A DNA stretch of 64,000 nt from contig NZ_WUEG01000010.1 in the NCBI RefSeq assembly GCF_010468565.1, forward strand, positions 1-64,000, given 5' to 3'. This document shows positions 41,780-49,955 of the stretch, piece after piece. The stretch's first letter is position 1. Each line of letters begins with the position of its first letter. Under the pieces are notes generated by a model, which was not told where the DNA came from, ran no database searches, and worked only from the letters and a program-made list of their open reading frames with translations. The stretch is from Allomuricauda sp. TY007. Lineage in GTDB: Bacteria > Bacteroidota > Bacteroidia > Flavobacteriales > Flavobacteriaceae. The position numbers and the translations under genes were made by a program.

Positions 41780-42556
41780 ATGAAACAATACAATAAAGAA
41801 GCAAGAGTGACCTTGGTCGGAGCTGGTCCAGGTTCTTCGGACCTTATATCTGTTAGAGGTTTGAAAGTATTGAAGCAAGCAGATGTTGTTTTGTACGATG
41901 CGTTGACGGATGTTGCTCTGTTGGATGAAGTTGCTGATGGTGTTCCGAAAATATACGTAGGTAAACGATGTGGAAAGCATAGCTTTGTTCAGGATCAAAT
42001 CAATTCAATGATTGTGGAAAATGCATTCACATACGGCCATGTAGTGCGACTAAAGGGAGGGGATTCTTTTGTATTTGGTAGGGGGTCGGAAGAACTTGAA
42101 TATGTTGAATCTTTTGGAATTCCCGTAGCTGTTGTGCCAGGGGTTTCCAGTGCCATAGCTGTGCCTGCAAGTCAAGGAATACCTGTAACCAAAAGAGGGG
42201 TGAGCGAAAGTTTTTGGGTGGTGACCGCGACTACAAAAGAAGGTGGTCTCTCCAAGGATTTTCAATTGGCTGCACAATCTTCCGCCACCCTTGTCATTTT
42301 AATGGGAGTACGCAAATTGGTTGAAATAGCCAAGGAAATAGTGATGTATAGGAAAAGTTATACGCCGATTGCCGTAGTTCAAAATGGAACTTTACCCAAC
42401 GAGAATTGTATCACGGGCACATTGAATGATGCTGTCCATATATCGAACAAAATGGATTTGTCATGCCCTGGAATCATTATTATAGGAGATGTGGTGGCCG
42501 ACCATCCATCATTTTTTGAAGATGCCATCCAACGAGTTGTAGATATGGAGCTTTGA
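41780..42556 (+). CDS. cobA: Uroporphyrinogen-III C-methyltransferase (siroheme synthesis)
   Basis: The 258-residue protein has the SAM-dependent tetrapyrrole methylase pattern: VTLVGAGPGSSDLISVRGLKVL (about 10-31), VVLYDALTD, VRLKGGDSFVFGRGSEE (about 89-105), VPGVSSAIAVPASQGIPVT and TLVILMGVRKL. It makes precorrin-2 for siroheme, the haem-type cofactor of NirB encoded divergently. It lacks the dehydrogenase/chelatase domain of CysG, so those steps are encoded elsewhere. Confidence 0.93.
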   Translation: MKQYNKEARVTLVGAGPGSSDLISVRGLKVLKQADVVLYDALTDVALLDEVADGVPKIYVGKRCGKHSFVQDQINSMIVENAFTYGHVVRLKGGDSFVFGRGSEELEYVESFGIPVAVVPGVSSAIAVPASQGIPVTKRGVSESFWVVTATTKEGGLSKDFQLAAQSSATLVILMGVRKLVEIAKEIVMYRKSYTPIAVVQNGTLPNENCITGTLNDAVHISNKMDLSCPGIIIIGDVVADHPSFFEDAIQRVVDMEL

Positions 42557-42682
42557 ACCCATACCTTAATATAATATAACTCATCAATGTGCTATATATT
42601 GATTTTCAAATTATCAGTAACAAAAGGTTCAATTTTAATATGTCGTAATAAGATGGGCGGTATTTGCAGTATTTTGTAAAAA

Positions 42683-42736
42683 TACGTAGTTATTTGGTGT
42701 TGAAAATATATAAATACGTATAAATACTTAGTTTTG
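42683..42736 (+). promoter_or_regulatory. narK promoter with NarL-like heptamer boxes
   Basis: TAGTTTTG (42729-42736) is the -7 element. A 7-2-7 box TACGTAT-AA-ATACTTA covers 42715-42730 and a distal TACGTA is at 42683-42688, 32 bases upstream. The proximal 25 bases differ from those of the nirB promoter at only three positions, and the distal elements share AATACGTA-n-TTATTT. Confidence 0.65.
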
Positions 42737-42763
42737 ATTGTCTAATCAATTAATCTAAGTATT

Positions 42764-44164
42764 ATGAAAGCCACACGATTAAATCTATTGAACCTTAAAA
42801 GTATTCCCATTAGAACGTTTTGGATATCTGCCATAGCCTTCTTCATTTGTTTTTTTGCATGGTTTGGAATTGTTCCATTTATGCCGGATGTAGTAAAAGA
42901 TTTAGGGCTCACACCAGCCCAAAAATGGAACTCTATAATTCTGGCGGTTACAGGTACTGTTTTTGCCCGATTGCTAATCGGTAAATTGTGTGACAGATTT
43001 GGTCCGAGACTGTGTTACACTTGGTTACTGATTATCGGGTCGATACCCGTGATTTTAATTGGTTTGGTACAAACACCGCTTCAATTTCTTCTTTGTAGAT
43101 TTTTAATTGGATTCATTGGTGCTTCTTTTGTGATTACCCAATTCCATACATCCATAATGTTTGCTCCCAATATCGTAGGTACAGCCAATGCCACATCCGC
43201 AGGATGGGGAAATCTTGGGGGCGGGGCCAACAGGTTGGGTATGCCTTTGATTGCGGCCGCGGTCGTGAGCTTTGGCGTGGCCGATGAAATTGCTTGGCGC
43301 TATTCTATGGTCATAGCTGGAATTGTATGTTTTTCCATGGGGCTAGTGTATTATTTCTTTACACAGGATACGCCCGAGGGAAATTTTTCCGAATTACGAA
43401 AAACAGGAAACATGCCTGTTTTGAAGAAAGATAAAGTATCCTTTGCAAGCACCTTAAAAGACTATCGTGTTTGGATATTGTTCTTGGTGTATGCCGCATG
43501 TTTCGGTATGGAGCTTACCGTTTATGGCACTATGGACGATTATCTGCAAAACACTTTCGGTTTGGAAAGAATTACAGCAGGGAACATTGTTTTGTCCTTT
43601 GCCCTGATGAATATTTTTGCCCGTACGTTGGGTGGCTTTTTCGGAGATCGTTTCGGAAAGTTAAAAGGTCTTCGTGGAAGGGTATTGTTCCTGACTTTTA
43701 TTTTGATGGCCGAAGGCGTTATGCTCTCTGTATTCTCATTGACCACAAGTCTTGCGGTTGGAATCATCTTTTTAGTGGCTTTTAGTCTTACGGTTCAAAT
43801 GGCGGAGGGTGCTACATTTTCTGTTGTTCCCTTTATCAACAAAAAAGCCATTGGTTCCATCTCGGGAATCGTTGGGGCGGGGGGTAATGTTGGTGCATTT
43901 TTGGCTGCAATGTTCCTGAAATCCAAATCTGCCGTAGCAGAAACCACGGCGATAAAGGCCAACGTCGCCTTAGGGGAAGAAGCGGTAAAAGCTGCCCAAG
44001 CTGCCGCTGCCTCGAGTGCTGTGTCCAGCGGATACTTTATTATTGGGGTTTTTGTGGTCGTAGCGGCCATCAGTGCCTTCGCCATCAAGTTTTCTACGGC
44101 TGATGAAGAGGCCGTACTTCAAGAGATGGAAGGTAAAATGGCCTTGTCAACAGTGGAAAACTAG
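42764..44164 (+). CDS. narK: NarK-type MFS nitrate/nitrite transporter
   Basis: The 466-residue protein has 12 predicted membrane helices. It shows the MFS loop motif ARLLIGKLCDRFGPR (about 66-80), the first nitrate signature-like stretch GWGNLGGGANRLGMPL (about 148-163) and the second one in SGIVGAGGNVGAFLAAM (near 370). It imports nitrate or exchanges it for nitrite across the inner membrane. The long Ala-rich insertion near 390-420 before the last helix is unusual but in frame. Confidence 0.92.
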   Translation: MKATRLNLLNLKSIPIRTFWISAIAFFICFFAWFGIVPFMPDVVKDLGLTPAQKWNSIILAVTGTVFARLLIGKLCDRFGPRLCYTWLLIIGSIPVILIGLVQTPLQFLLCRFLIGFIGASFVITQFHTSIMFAPNIVGTANATSAGWGNLGGGANRLGMPLIAAAVVSFGVADEIAWRYSMVIAGIVCFSMGLVYYFFTQDTPEGNFSELRKTGNMPVLKKDKVSFASTLKDYRVWILFLVYAACFGMELTVYGTMDDYLQNTFGLERITAGNIVLSFALMNIFARTLGGFFGDRFGKLKGLRGRVLFLTFILMAEGVMLSVFSLTTSLAVGIIFLVAFSLTVQMAEGATFSVVPFINKKAIGSISGIVGAGGNVGAFLAAMFLKSKSAVAETTAIKANVALGEEAVKAAQAAAASSAVSSGYFIIGVFVVVAAISAFAIKFSTADEEAVLQEMEGKMALSTVEN

Positions 44165-44206
44165 ACTTCATTGTTTTCTTAATAATTCAACCAAATAGTA
44201 AACAAT

Positions 44207-45496
44207 ATGAAGTTTTTCAATAAGAAAAGGCTATTGGCGTGCCTATGTCTCATGGGAATACATTTTTCCTTTGCCCAATTCGTTGTCGACGGACAGTTTA
44301 GACCAAGAACAGAGTATAGAAATGGCTTTGGTAGTTTAATTTCAGCTGCCTCCGACCCCGGTTTTGCGACCGCTACGCGTGTTCGCTTGAATACGGATTA
44401 CCAAACCGAAAAGTATAGGTTCTACCTGAGTCTTCAGGATGTTTTTGTATGGGGTGAAAACCGTCAATTACAGCCTGAGGATGAAAACAATTCATTTGCT
44501 GTTTTCGAAGCTTGGGCCCAACTTGAGCTTGGCTCCGGCTGGTCTGCAAAATTGGGTAGACAAGTACTTTCCTATGATGACCAGCGCATCTTGGGCGAAG
44601 TGGACTGGACCCAACAGGCGAGAAACCATGATGCGGCCCTGATACAGTATTCTAAAAACAATTTGGTTATCGATGCTGCCTTTGCCTTTAATCAGGACTT
44701 TGATAATCCAAGTGGGTTTCAATCTATAGGAAATACCTATAATACCCCAGGCTTTTTTAGTTATAAGACCATGCAGATGCTCTACCTAAAACAAAAATGG
44801 GAAAGTTTTGCAACAAGTCTGTTGATGCTCAATAATGGCTTTCAAAATTTTGATGGTAACGATACCGCAAATGGAGTAAGTAATCTGCAGACATTGGGTA
44901 TGCACTTCGCGTATAAAAAAGGAGATTTTGGACTGGCCGCGAATGCATTTCTACAAACAGGGGAAAGACGAGGGGAGTTGCAAGTGAAAGGGGCTTACCT
45001 GATAGGGTTGGATGCCAGCTACAAAGCTTCAAAAGCAATTGGTTTGGGGGCTGGATTTGAAATCATAAGTGGAAATGATGGACAAACAGCGGGAGAAACA
45101 GGAGCTTTTTTTCCGTTGTATGGCACCAATCATAAATTCAATGGTTTTATGGATTACTTCTATGTGGGCAACCATGCCAATTCCATAGGATTGTTCGATA
45201 TCCATGTCAGTGCCAATATAAAATTAAGGAAGAAAACCAGCTTGTTAGCAAAAGTCTTGAATTTTCGGGGAGAAAAAGATTTGCCCAGTGGTGAAAATGC
45301 TTTGGGAACCGAGGTGGATTTGGTATTCGCCCAAAAGTTTAAGGGGTATGCACTAAAAATCGGGTATTCACACTTGTTTCCATCAGATGGGATGTACGAA
45401 CTCAAAGGCGTGGCCGAGAGTGATGCCGCCAGTACCCAAAATTGGGCTTGGGCCATGCTGATCATAAAACCCAAGTTGTTTTCCTCGGACAAATGA
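44207..45496 (+). CDS. Alginate-export-type outer membrane beta-barrel porin
   Basis: The 429-residue protein has a Sec signal (cleaved after SFAQ) and alternating amphipathic strands throughout: DGQFRPRTEYRNGFG at the start, KLGRQVLSYDDQRILGEVDWTQQARNHDAALIQY near 115-148. This is the alginate-export (PF13372-like) porin pattern. It lies 42 bases after narK and in front of a strong terminator, so it is probably the outer membrane route for nitrate in this operon. Anion selectivity is inferred, not visible. Confidence 0.78.
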   Translation: MKFFNKKRLLACLCLMGIHFSFAQFVVDGQFRPRTEYRNGFGSLISAASDPGFATATRVRLNTDYQTEKYRFYLSLQDVFVWGENRQLQPEDENNSFAVFEAWAQLELGSGWSAKLGRQVLSYDDQRILGEVDWTQQARNHDAALIQYSKNNLVIDAAFAFNQDFDNPSGFQSIGNTYNTPGFFSYKTMQMLYLKQKWESFATSLLMLNNGFQNFDGNDTANGVSNLQTLGMHFAYKKGDFGLAANAFLQTGERRGELQVKGAYLIGLDASYKASKAIGLGAGFEIISGNDGQTAGETGAFFPLYGTNHKFNGFMDYFYVGNHANSIGLFDIHVSANIKLRKKTSLLAKVLNFRGEKDLPSGENALGTEVDLVFAQKFKGYALKIGYSHLFPSDGMYELKGVAESDAASTQNWAWAMLIIKPKLFSSDK

Positions 45497-45525
45497 AATT
45501 AAAATATTGAGTTGGTCAGATGATT

Positions 45526-45560
45526 GGGCCATTCCGTTTCAAATGGGATGGCCCTTTTTT
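45526..45560 (+). terminator. Terminator of the narK-porin operon
   Basis: GGGCCATTCC (45526-45535) pairs with GGGATGGCCC (45545-45554) with one G-U pair over a 9-base loop, followed by TTTTTT. It lies 30 bases past the porin stop. Confidence 0.88.
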
Positions 45561-45566
45561 ATGTTC

Positions 45567-45595
45567 TACGTATTTCAATAATTCGATTATTTTTG
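45567..45595 (+). promoter_or_regulatory. Promoter of the NarL-like regulator gene
   Basis: TACGTATTT starts at 45567 and TATTTTTG (45588-45595) matches TAnnTTTG. The ATG at 45600 is only four bases past the -7 box, so the transcript is probably leaderless. Confidence 0.55.
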
Positions 45596-45599
45596 TGCA

Positions 45600-46283
45600 A
45601 TGCAAGATTCTGAACAGCAACAAACCATAACCATAGTTTTGGCAGATGACCATTCTTTGGTTCGGGATGGCATACGCGCTTTATTGGAAGAGGAACCTGA
45701 TTTGGATGTAATCGGAGAAGTTTCCAATGGATTGGATGCCCTTAAAATGGTCAGTGAAAAATCCCCGGATATTCTGATCATTGATATTCGCATGCCCGAA
45801 TTGGGCGGTATCGAGACCGTTGAACGTTTGAATGCCAAGGGCGAATCCAAAACCAAATCCATTATTCTTTCCATGCACGATTCGGAGGAATACATTCTTA
45901 AATCGGTACAGGCCGGGGCCAATGGTTACCTTTTAAAGGATACGGGCAAAACTGAGTTTGTCAAGGCAATTCACATGGTTCAAGAAGGCGGGAAATATTT
46001 TAGCGGGGATATTTCCAATGTTTTGGTCAATAATCTCTTCGGTCCGGACAAAAAGACAAAGCCAGCTTCAAAGGATAGGAAAAACAACCCGTTCGATCTT
46101 ACCAACAAGGAGCTTCAGGTGTTGGAACTTATTTTGGCAGGGTACACAAACAAGGAAATTTCGGAAAAGCTGCAGAACAGTAAACGTACTATCGAGACCC
46201 ATCGTTTCAACCTGATGAAAAAGATGGAAGTGAAGAACTTGATAGACCTTTCCAAAAAAGCCAGCAAGTATAATTTGGTTTAA
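45600..46283 (+). CDS. NarL/FixJ-family response regulator, predicted nitrate regulator
   Basis: The 227-residue protein has a receiver domain (about 8-130) with the acidic pair Asp16-Asp17, the phospho-acceptor Asp62 in LIIDIRMPE, and Lys in LLKDTGK, then a variable linker and a LuxR-type HTH (about 160-222, LTNKELQVLELILAGYTNKE). It is the expected partner of the HisKA_3 kinase encoded at 36267-38114. TACGTAT elements lie in front of it and of the nas, narK and nirB genes, so it may bind them. Confidence 0.87.
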   Translation: MQDSEQQQTITIVLADDHSLVRDGIRALLEEEPDLDVIGEVSNGLDALKMVSEKSPDILIIDIRMPELGGIETVERLNAKGESKTKSIILSMHDSEEYILKSVQAGANGYLLKDTGKTEFVKAIHMVQEGGKYFSGDISNVLVNNLFGPDKKTKPASKDRKNNPFDLTNKELQVLELILAGYTNKEISEKLQNSKRTIETHRFNLMKKMEVKNLIDLSKKASKYNLV

Positions 46284-46359
46284 GTTTCATTTTTTCAAGC
46301 ATTTGCCGAAATTTTTATCATTCTCTCGATTTAGGGCATCACTTTTATGAAATTATCAC

Positions 46360-46389
46360 TACGTATTTATACGTAAATTTTTAATTTTC
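46360..46389 (+). promoter_or_regulatory. Promoter of the nas fusion gene with a perfect 7-2-7 box
   Basis: TACGTAT-TT-ATACGTA (46360-46375) is a perfect inverted repeat in the 7-2-7 spacing of NarL sites. It is followed by TAATTTTC (46382-46389), one base off TAnnTTTG, and the ATG at 46418. Confidence 0.65.
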
Positions 46390-46417
46390 GACATCGAAAA
46401 AATACGGTGTTGCCCGA

Positions 46418-49400
46418 ATGCAGAAAAAAGACACACATAAAACTATTTGCTCGTATTGCGGAGTGGGGTGCGGCATCGAGGTATCCAAAGATGCCAAGGG
46501 CATACTGTCCGTTAAAGGGGATGATAATTACCCTGTAAACAAGGGCATGCTGTGTTCCAAAGGAAAAACCTTGAATTACGTGGCTCAGGACACTACCGAT
46601 AGGATATTGTATCCCCAAATGCGCTGGAGCCGTAACCACTCCATGCAACGGGTCACATGGGATACGGCATTTAAAAGAGCAGCGGCCGTTTTTGGAAGTA
46701 TCATAAGACAACATGGTCCGGACAGTGTAGGCCTTTATGTTTCCGGGCAGTGCCTTACTGAAGAATATTACTTGGCCAACAAGCTCACCAAGGGCTTTTT
46801 AGGAACCAATAATATCGACACGAACTCCAGGCTTTGTATGAGTTCTGCAGTAGTCGGCTATAAAAAAACAGTGGGCAATGATGCTGTTCCCATTGCTTAT
46901 GCCGATATAGAGTTGGCAGATTGTTTTTTGATCGCAGGGGCCAATCCTGCATGGTGCCATCCCATTTTGTTCCGCCGTATTGAAAAGCATAAGGAACAAA
47001 ACCCAAAGGTTAAACTGATTGTTGTAGATCCCCGAAAAACGCAGACCTGTGCTCTGGCCGATTTACACCTGCAGATTTTACCAGGTACCGATGTCATTCT
47101 TTTCAATGCCATGGCTAGATGGCTCATCGAAAAAAAGAAAATCGACAAGGCGTTCATCAAGAAACATACCTCCAATTTTGAAGCCTGTAAACAGATAGCC
47201 TTTGAACTTTCCATTCGTCAGGCAGCGGAAAAATGTGGCATCACGGCCAATGAAATACTGACGGCGGCCAAAATGATAGCCGATGCGAAAGGGTTCATCA
47301 GTATGTGGACCATGGGGCTGAACCAAAGCGTGATCGGGGTCGACAAAAATGTATCGCTATTAAATCTTTCCTTATTGACGGGACAGATTGGAAAACCGGG
47401 TTCCGGTCCTTTTTCTTTAACAGGGCAACCCAATGCCATGGGGGGAAGAGAAGTAGGGGGGATGGCCAGTTTGTTGGCAGCCCATCGGGATTTGGGAAAC
47501 CCCAGACACAGAGAAGAAGTCCGGCAATTTTGGGGAGGCAAGGAAATCAATGGCGATCCCGGTCTCACGGCAACGGAAATGTTTGATGCGCTGGAATCCG
47601 GAAAAATGAAGGCCATATGGATTATCTGCACCAATCCCATTGTGAGTTTGCCCAATGCCAAGAAAATAGAAAAAGCTCTCGAAAAGGCCAATTTTGTGAT
47701 TGTTCAGGATATTTCCCATAATTCGGAGACCACAAAATATGCTGATTTGTTGTTGCCGGCAGCGGGTTGGTTGGAAAAAGAAGGCACTATGACCAATTCC
47801 GAGCGTCGGATAAGTTATTTGCCCAAGGTAATCGACGCTCCCGGGGAAGCCTTGCCCGATGCGGAAATCCTGTGGAGGTTTGCCCAAGAAATGGGGTATG
47901 GGGGTTTTGACTATAACAATGTGTCGGAAGTGTATGACGAATACTGCCTCATGACCAAGGGAACCAATATTGATATCTCTGGATTGTCCCACGAACGTCT
48001 CAAAAAAGAGGGGAGCTTTCAATGGCCCGTTCCTTCTCCAGAACACAAAGGGACACCACGGCTTTTTCAAGACCAAAAATATTTCACTGCAAATGGGAAA
48101 GTACATTTCAATGCACCCAGAAACCTGTACAACAAATCAGAAGTCACAACAACGGACTTTCCATTGGTGCTCAATACCGGAAGGATCAGGGATCAATGGC
48201 ATACTCGCACAAAAACGGGAAAAGTAAAACGATTATTGACCCATATCCCATCTCCTTTCCTTGAAATGAACAAAGTGGATGCCTATGTGCGGAACATTAA
48301 GGAAGGCGATATTGCCGTTGTTAAGAGCAGGCGGGGCAATGTAAGGGTCAAGGTCAAGATCAATTACGATATTCGTGAACGGGTGGTCTTTCTTCCCATG
48401 CACTGGGGCAAAATCCTGAATTCTGACTTTAGTAGGGCCAACAACCTTACCAATAATATTGTAGACCCCGTATCCAAAGAACCCGATTTTAAATATTGTG
48501 CCGTTCAGGTTGAAAAATATAAGAAGCCCCAGCAAAAAATAGTTGTTGTTGGAGCTGGGGCCGCAGCTTACCGTTTTATCCAAACCTATCGGGAAAAGAA
48601 TAGAACAGATGAAATCCATGTGTTTTCCAAAGAGGAACATCCTTTTTACAACCGTGTCTTGCTCCCGGAATATGTGAATGAAGAACTGTCTTGGGAAGCC
48701 CTTCAAAAATTGAAGCAAGGAGAACTGGAAAAGCTCAAGGTCACATTGTACCCTAACAATGGGGTCAAAGACATCAATGCCAAGAAAAAAACGGTAACCG
48801 ATGATTTGGGAAGCACACACAATTACGACCTTTTGATTATGGCAACCGGGAGTCGCGCTTTTGTGCCAAATGAAGTACGGATGGACCTGCCAGGAAGATT
48901 TACGATGCGGGAAAGGGGCGATGCGGATAGACTCAAAGACTATTTGTCCAAAACGGAACTCCCGGCAAGTGAACAGCACGTAGTCATTGTGGGAGGAGGT
49001 TTGCTCGGTCTCGAACTCGCAGCAGCACTTAAAAAAATCAATATCAATATCAGCATAATACAACGTGCCCCCAGGTTAATGGAACGACAGTTGGACCCGG
49101 TTTCCAGTAAATTATTGGCCGAAGATGTTTCAGAAAGGGGAATTCAATTGTTTTTTGACAATGAGGTAAGCACCATTTTTGAGGAAGAGGAATCTCAATA
49201 TACTTTGATGGTCAATCTAAAGACAGGCCGGACCCTCCGGTGTAATGCCATTGTTTATGCTATCGGAACCCGTCCCAACATATCTTTGGCAACAAGTGCC
49301 GGGTTGGAGACCCGAAGAGGGGTTTTGGTGGACCCTTATCTCAAAACGAGCGATCCGTCCATCTTTGCATTGGGAGAGATTGCCGAGTTCGAAAATGCAC

Positions 49401-49951
49401 TCTACGGCATTACCTCGGCGGCGGAACAACAAGCTGACGTGGCCGCAAATTATATTTTGGGCGATTTGGGAAGTATGTACAGCGGTTCTGTATTGATGAA
49501 TATCCTGAAGTTTGAAAACCTCGACCTCTGTAGTATCGGAATGGTAAATGCTCCAAAAAACGACCCTTCCTACGAAGAGATTTTACTGATGGATGTAAGC
49601 AAAAGGTTCTACAAAAAATGTATCGTAAAGGACGATACGCTCAAAGGAGCCATCCTGATGGGAGATAAGAACGAGTTTGCAGAATTCAAGCGGCTTATTG
49701 AAGAGGAAATAGAGCTCTCTGAAAAAAGAGAGGAATTGCTACGGGGTACATCAACAATGGAACCGCTCAAAGGAAGTCTGGTGTGTTCTTGTAGCCAAGT
49801 GGGCGATGGTAATATAAAAGATGCCATTACAGGTGGTTGCACGGATTTTGCACAGCTCTGTTCCCAAACTGGTGCCGGATTGGGTTGTGGAAGCTGTAAG
49901 CCCGAAGTTCAGGCAATATTGAATGGACAACTGAAAACAACAATGGTTTAA
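46418..49951 (+). CDS. nasA: Assimilatory nitrate reductase fused to FAD reductase and BFD domain
   Basis: The 1177-residue cytoplasmic protein joins parts that are separate in many bacteria. Residues 1-690 are a Mo-bisMGD oxidoreductase with a [4Fe-4S] site (Cys11, Cys14, Cys18, Cys46), a likely Mo ligand Cys140 in NSRLCMSSAV and the NasA motifs TGQPNAMGGREVGG and LPAAGWLEKEGTMTN. From about 707 to 1095 is a NirB/NasC-like FAD-NADH oxidoreductase (KIVVVGAGAAAYRF, VVIVGGGLLGLELA). A BFD-like [2Fe-2S] domain (CSCSQVG...GCGSCKP) covers about 1121-1165. It should take electrons from NAD(P)H to nitrate within one chain. The frame is intact. Confidence 0.93.
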   Translation: MQKKDTHKTICSYCGVGCGIEVSKDAKGILSVKGDDNYPVNKGMLCSKGKTLNYVAQDTTDRILYPQMRWSRNHSMQRVTWDTAFKRAAAVFGSIIRQHGPDSVGLYVSGQCLTEEYYLANKLTKGFLGTNNIDTNSRLCMSSAVVGYKKTVGNDAVPIAYADIELADCFLIAGANPAWCHPILFRRIEKHKEQNPKVKLIVVDPRKTQTCALADLHLQILPGTDVILFNAMARWLIEKKKIDKAFIKKHTSNFEACKQIAFELSIRQAAEKCGITANEILTAAKMIADAKGFISMWTMGLNQSVIGVDKNVSLLNLSLLTGQIGKPGSGPFSLTGQPNAMGGREVGGMASLLAAHRDLGNPRHREEVRQFWGGKEINGDPGLTATEMFDALESGKMKAIWIICTNPIVSLPNAKKIEKALEKANFVIVQDISHNSETTKYADLLLPAAGWLEKEGTMTNSERRISYLPKVIDAPGEALPDAEILWRFAQEMGYGGFDYNNVSEVYDEYCLMTKGTNIDISGLSHERLKKEGSFQWPVPSPEHKGTPRLFQDQKYFTANGKVHFNAPRNLYNKSEVTTTDFPLVLNTGRIRDQWHTRTKTGKVKRLLTHIPSPFLEMNKVDAYVRNIKEGDIAVVKSRRGNVRVKVKINYDIRERVVFLPMHWGKILNSDFSRANNLTNNIVDPVSKEPDFKYCAVQVEKYKKPQQKIVVVGAGAAAYRFIQTYREKNRTDEIHVFSKEEHPFYNRVLLPEYVNEELSWEALQKLKQGELEKLKVTLYPNNGVKDINAKKKTVTDDLGSTHNYDLLIMATGSRAFVPNEVRMDLPGRFTMRERGDADRLKDYLSKTELPASEQHVVIVGGGLLGLELAAALKKININISIIQRAPRLMERQLDPVSSKLLAEDVSERGIQLFFDNEVSTIFEEEESQYTLMVNLKTGRTLRCNAIVYAIGTRPNISLATSAGLETRRGVLVDPYLKTSDPSIFALGEIAEFENALYGITSAAEQQADVAANYILGDLGSMYSGSVLMNILKFENLDLCSIGMVNAPKNDPSYEEILLMDVSKRFYKKCIVKDDTLKGAILMGDKNEFAEFKRLIEEEIELSEKREELLRGTSTMEPLKGSLVCSCSQVGDGNIKDAITGGCTDFAQLCSQTGAGLGCGSCKPEVQAILNGQLKTTMV

Positions 49952-49955
49952 GGCT

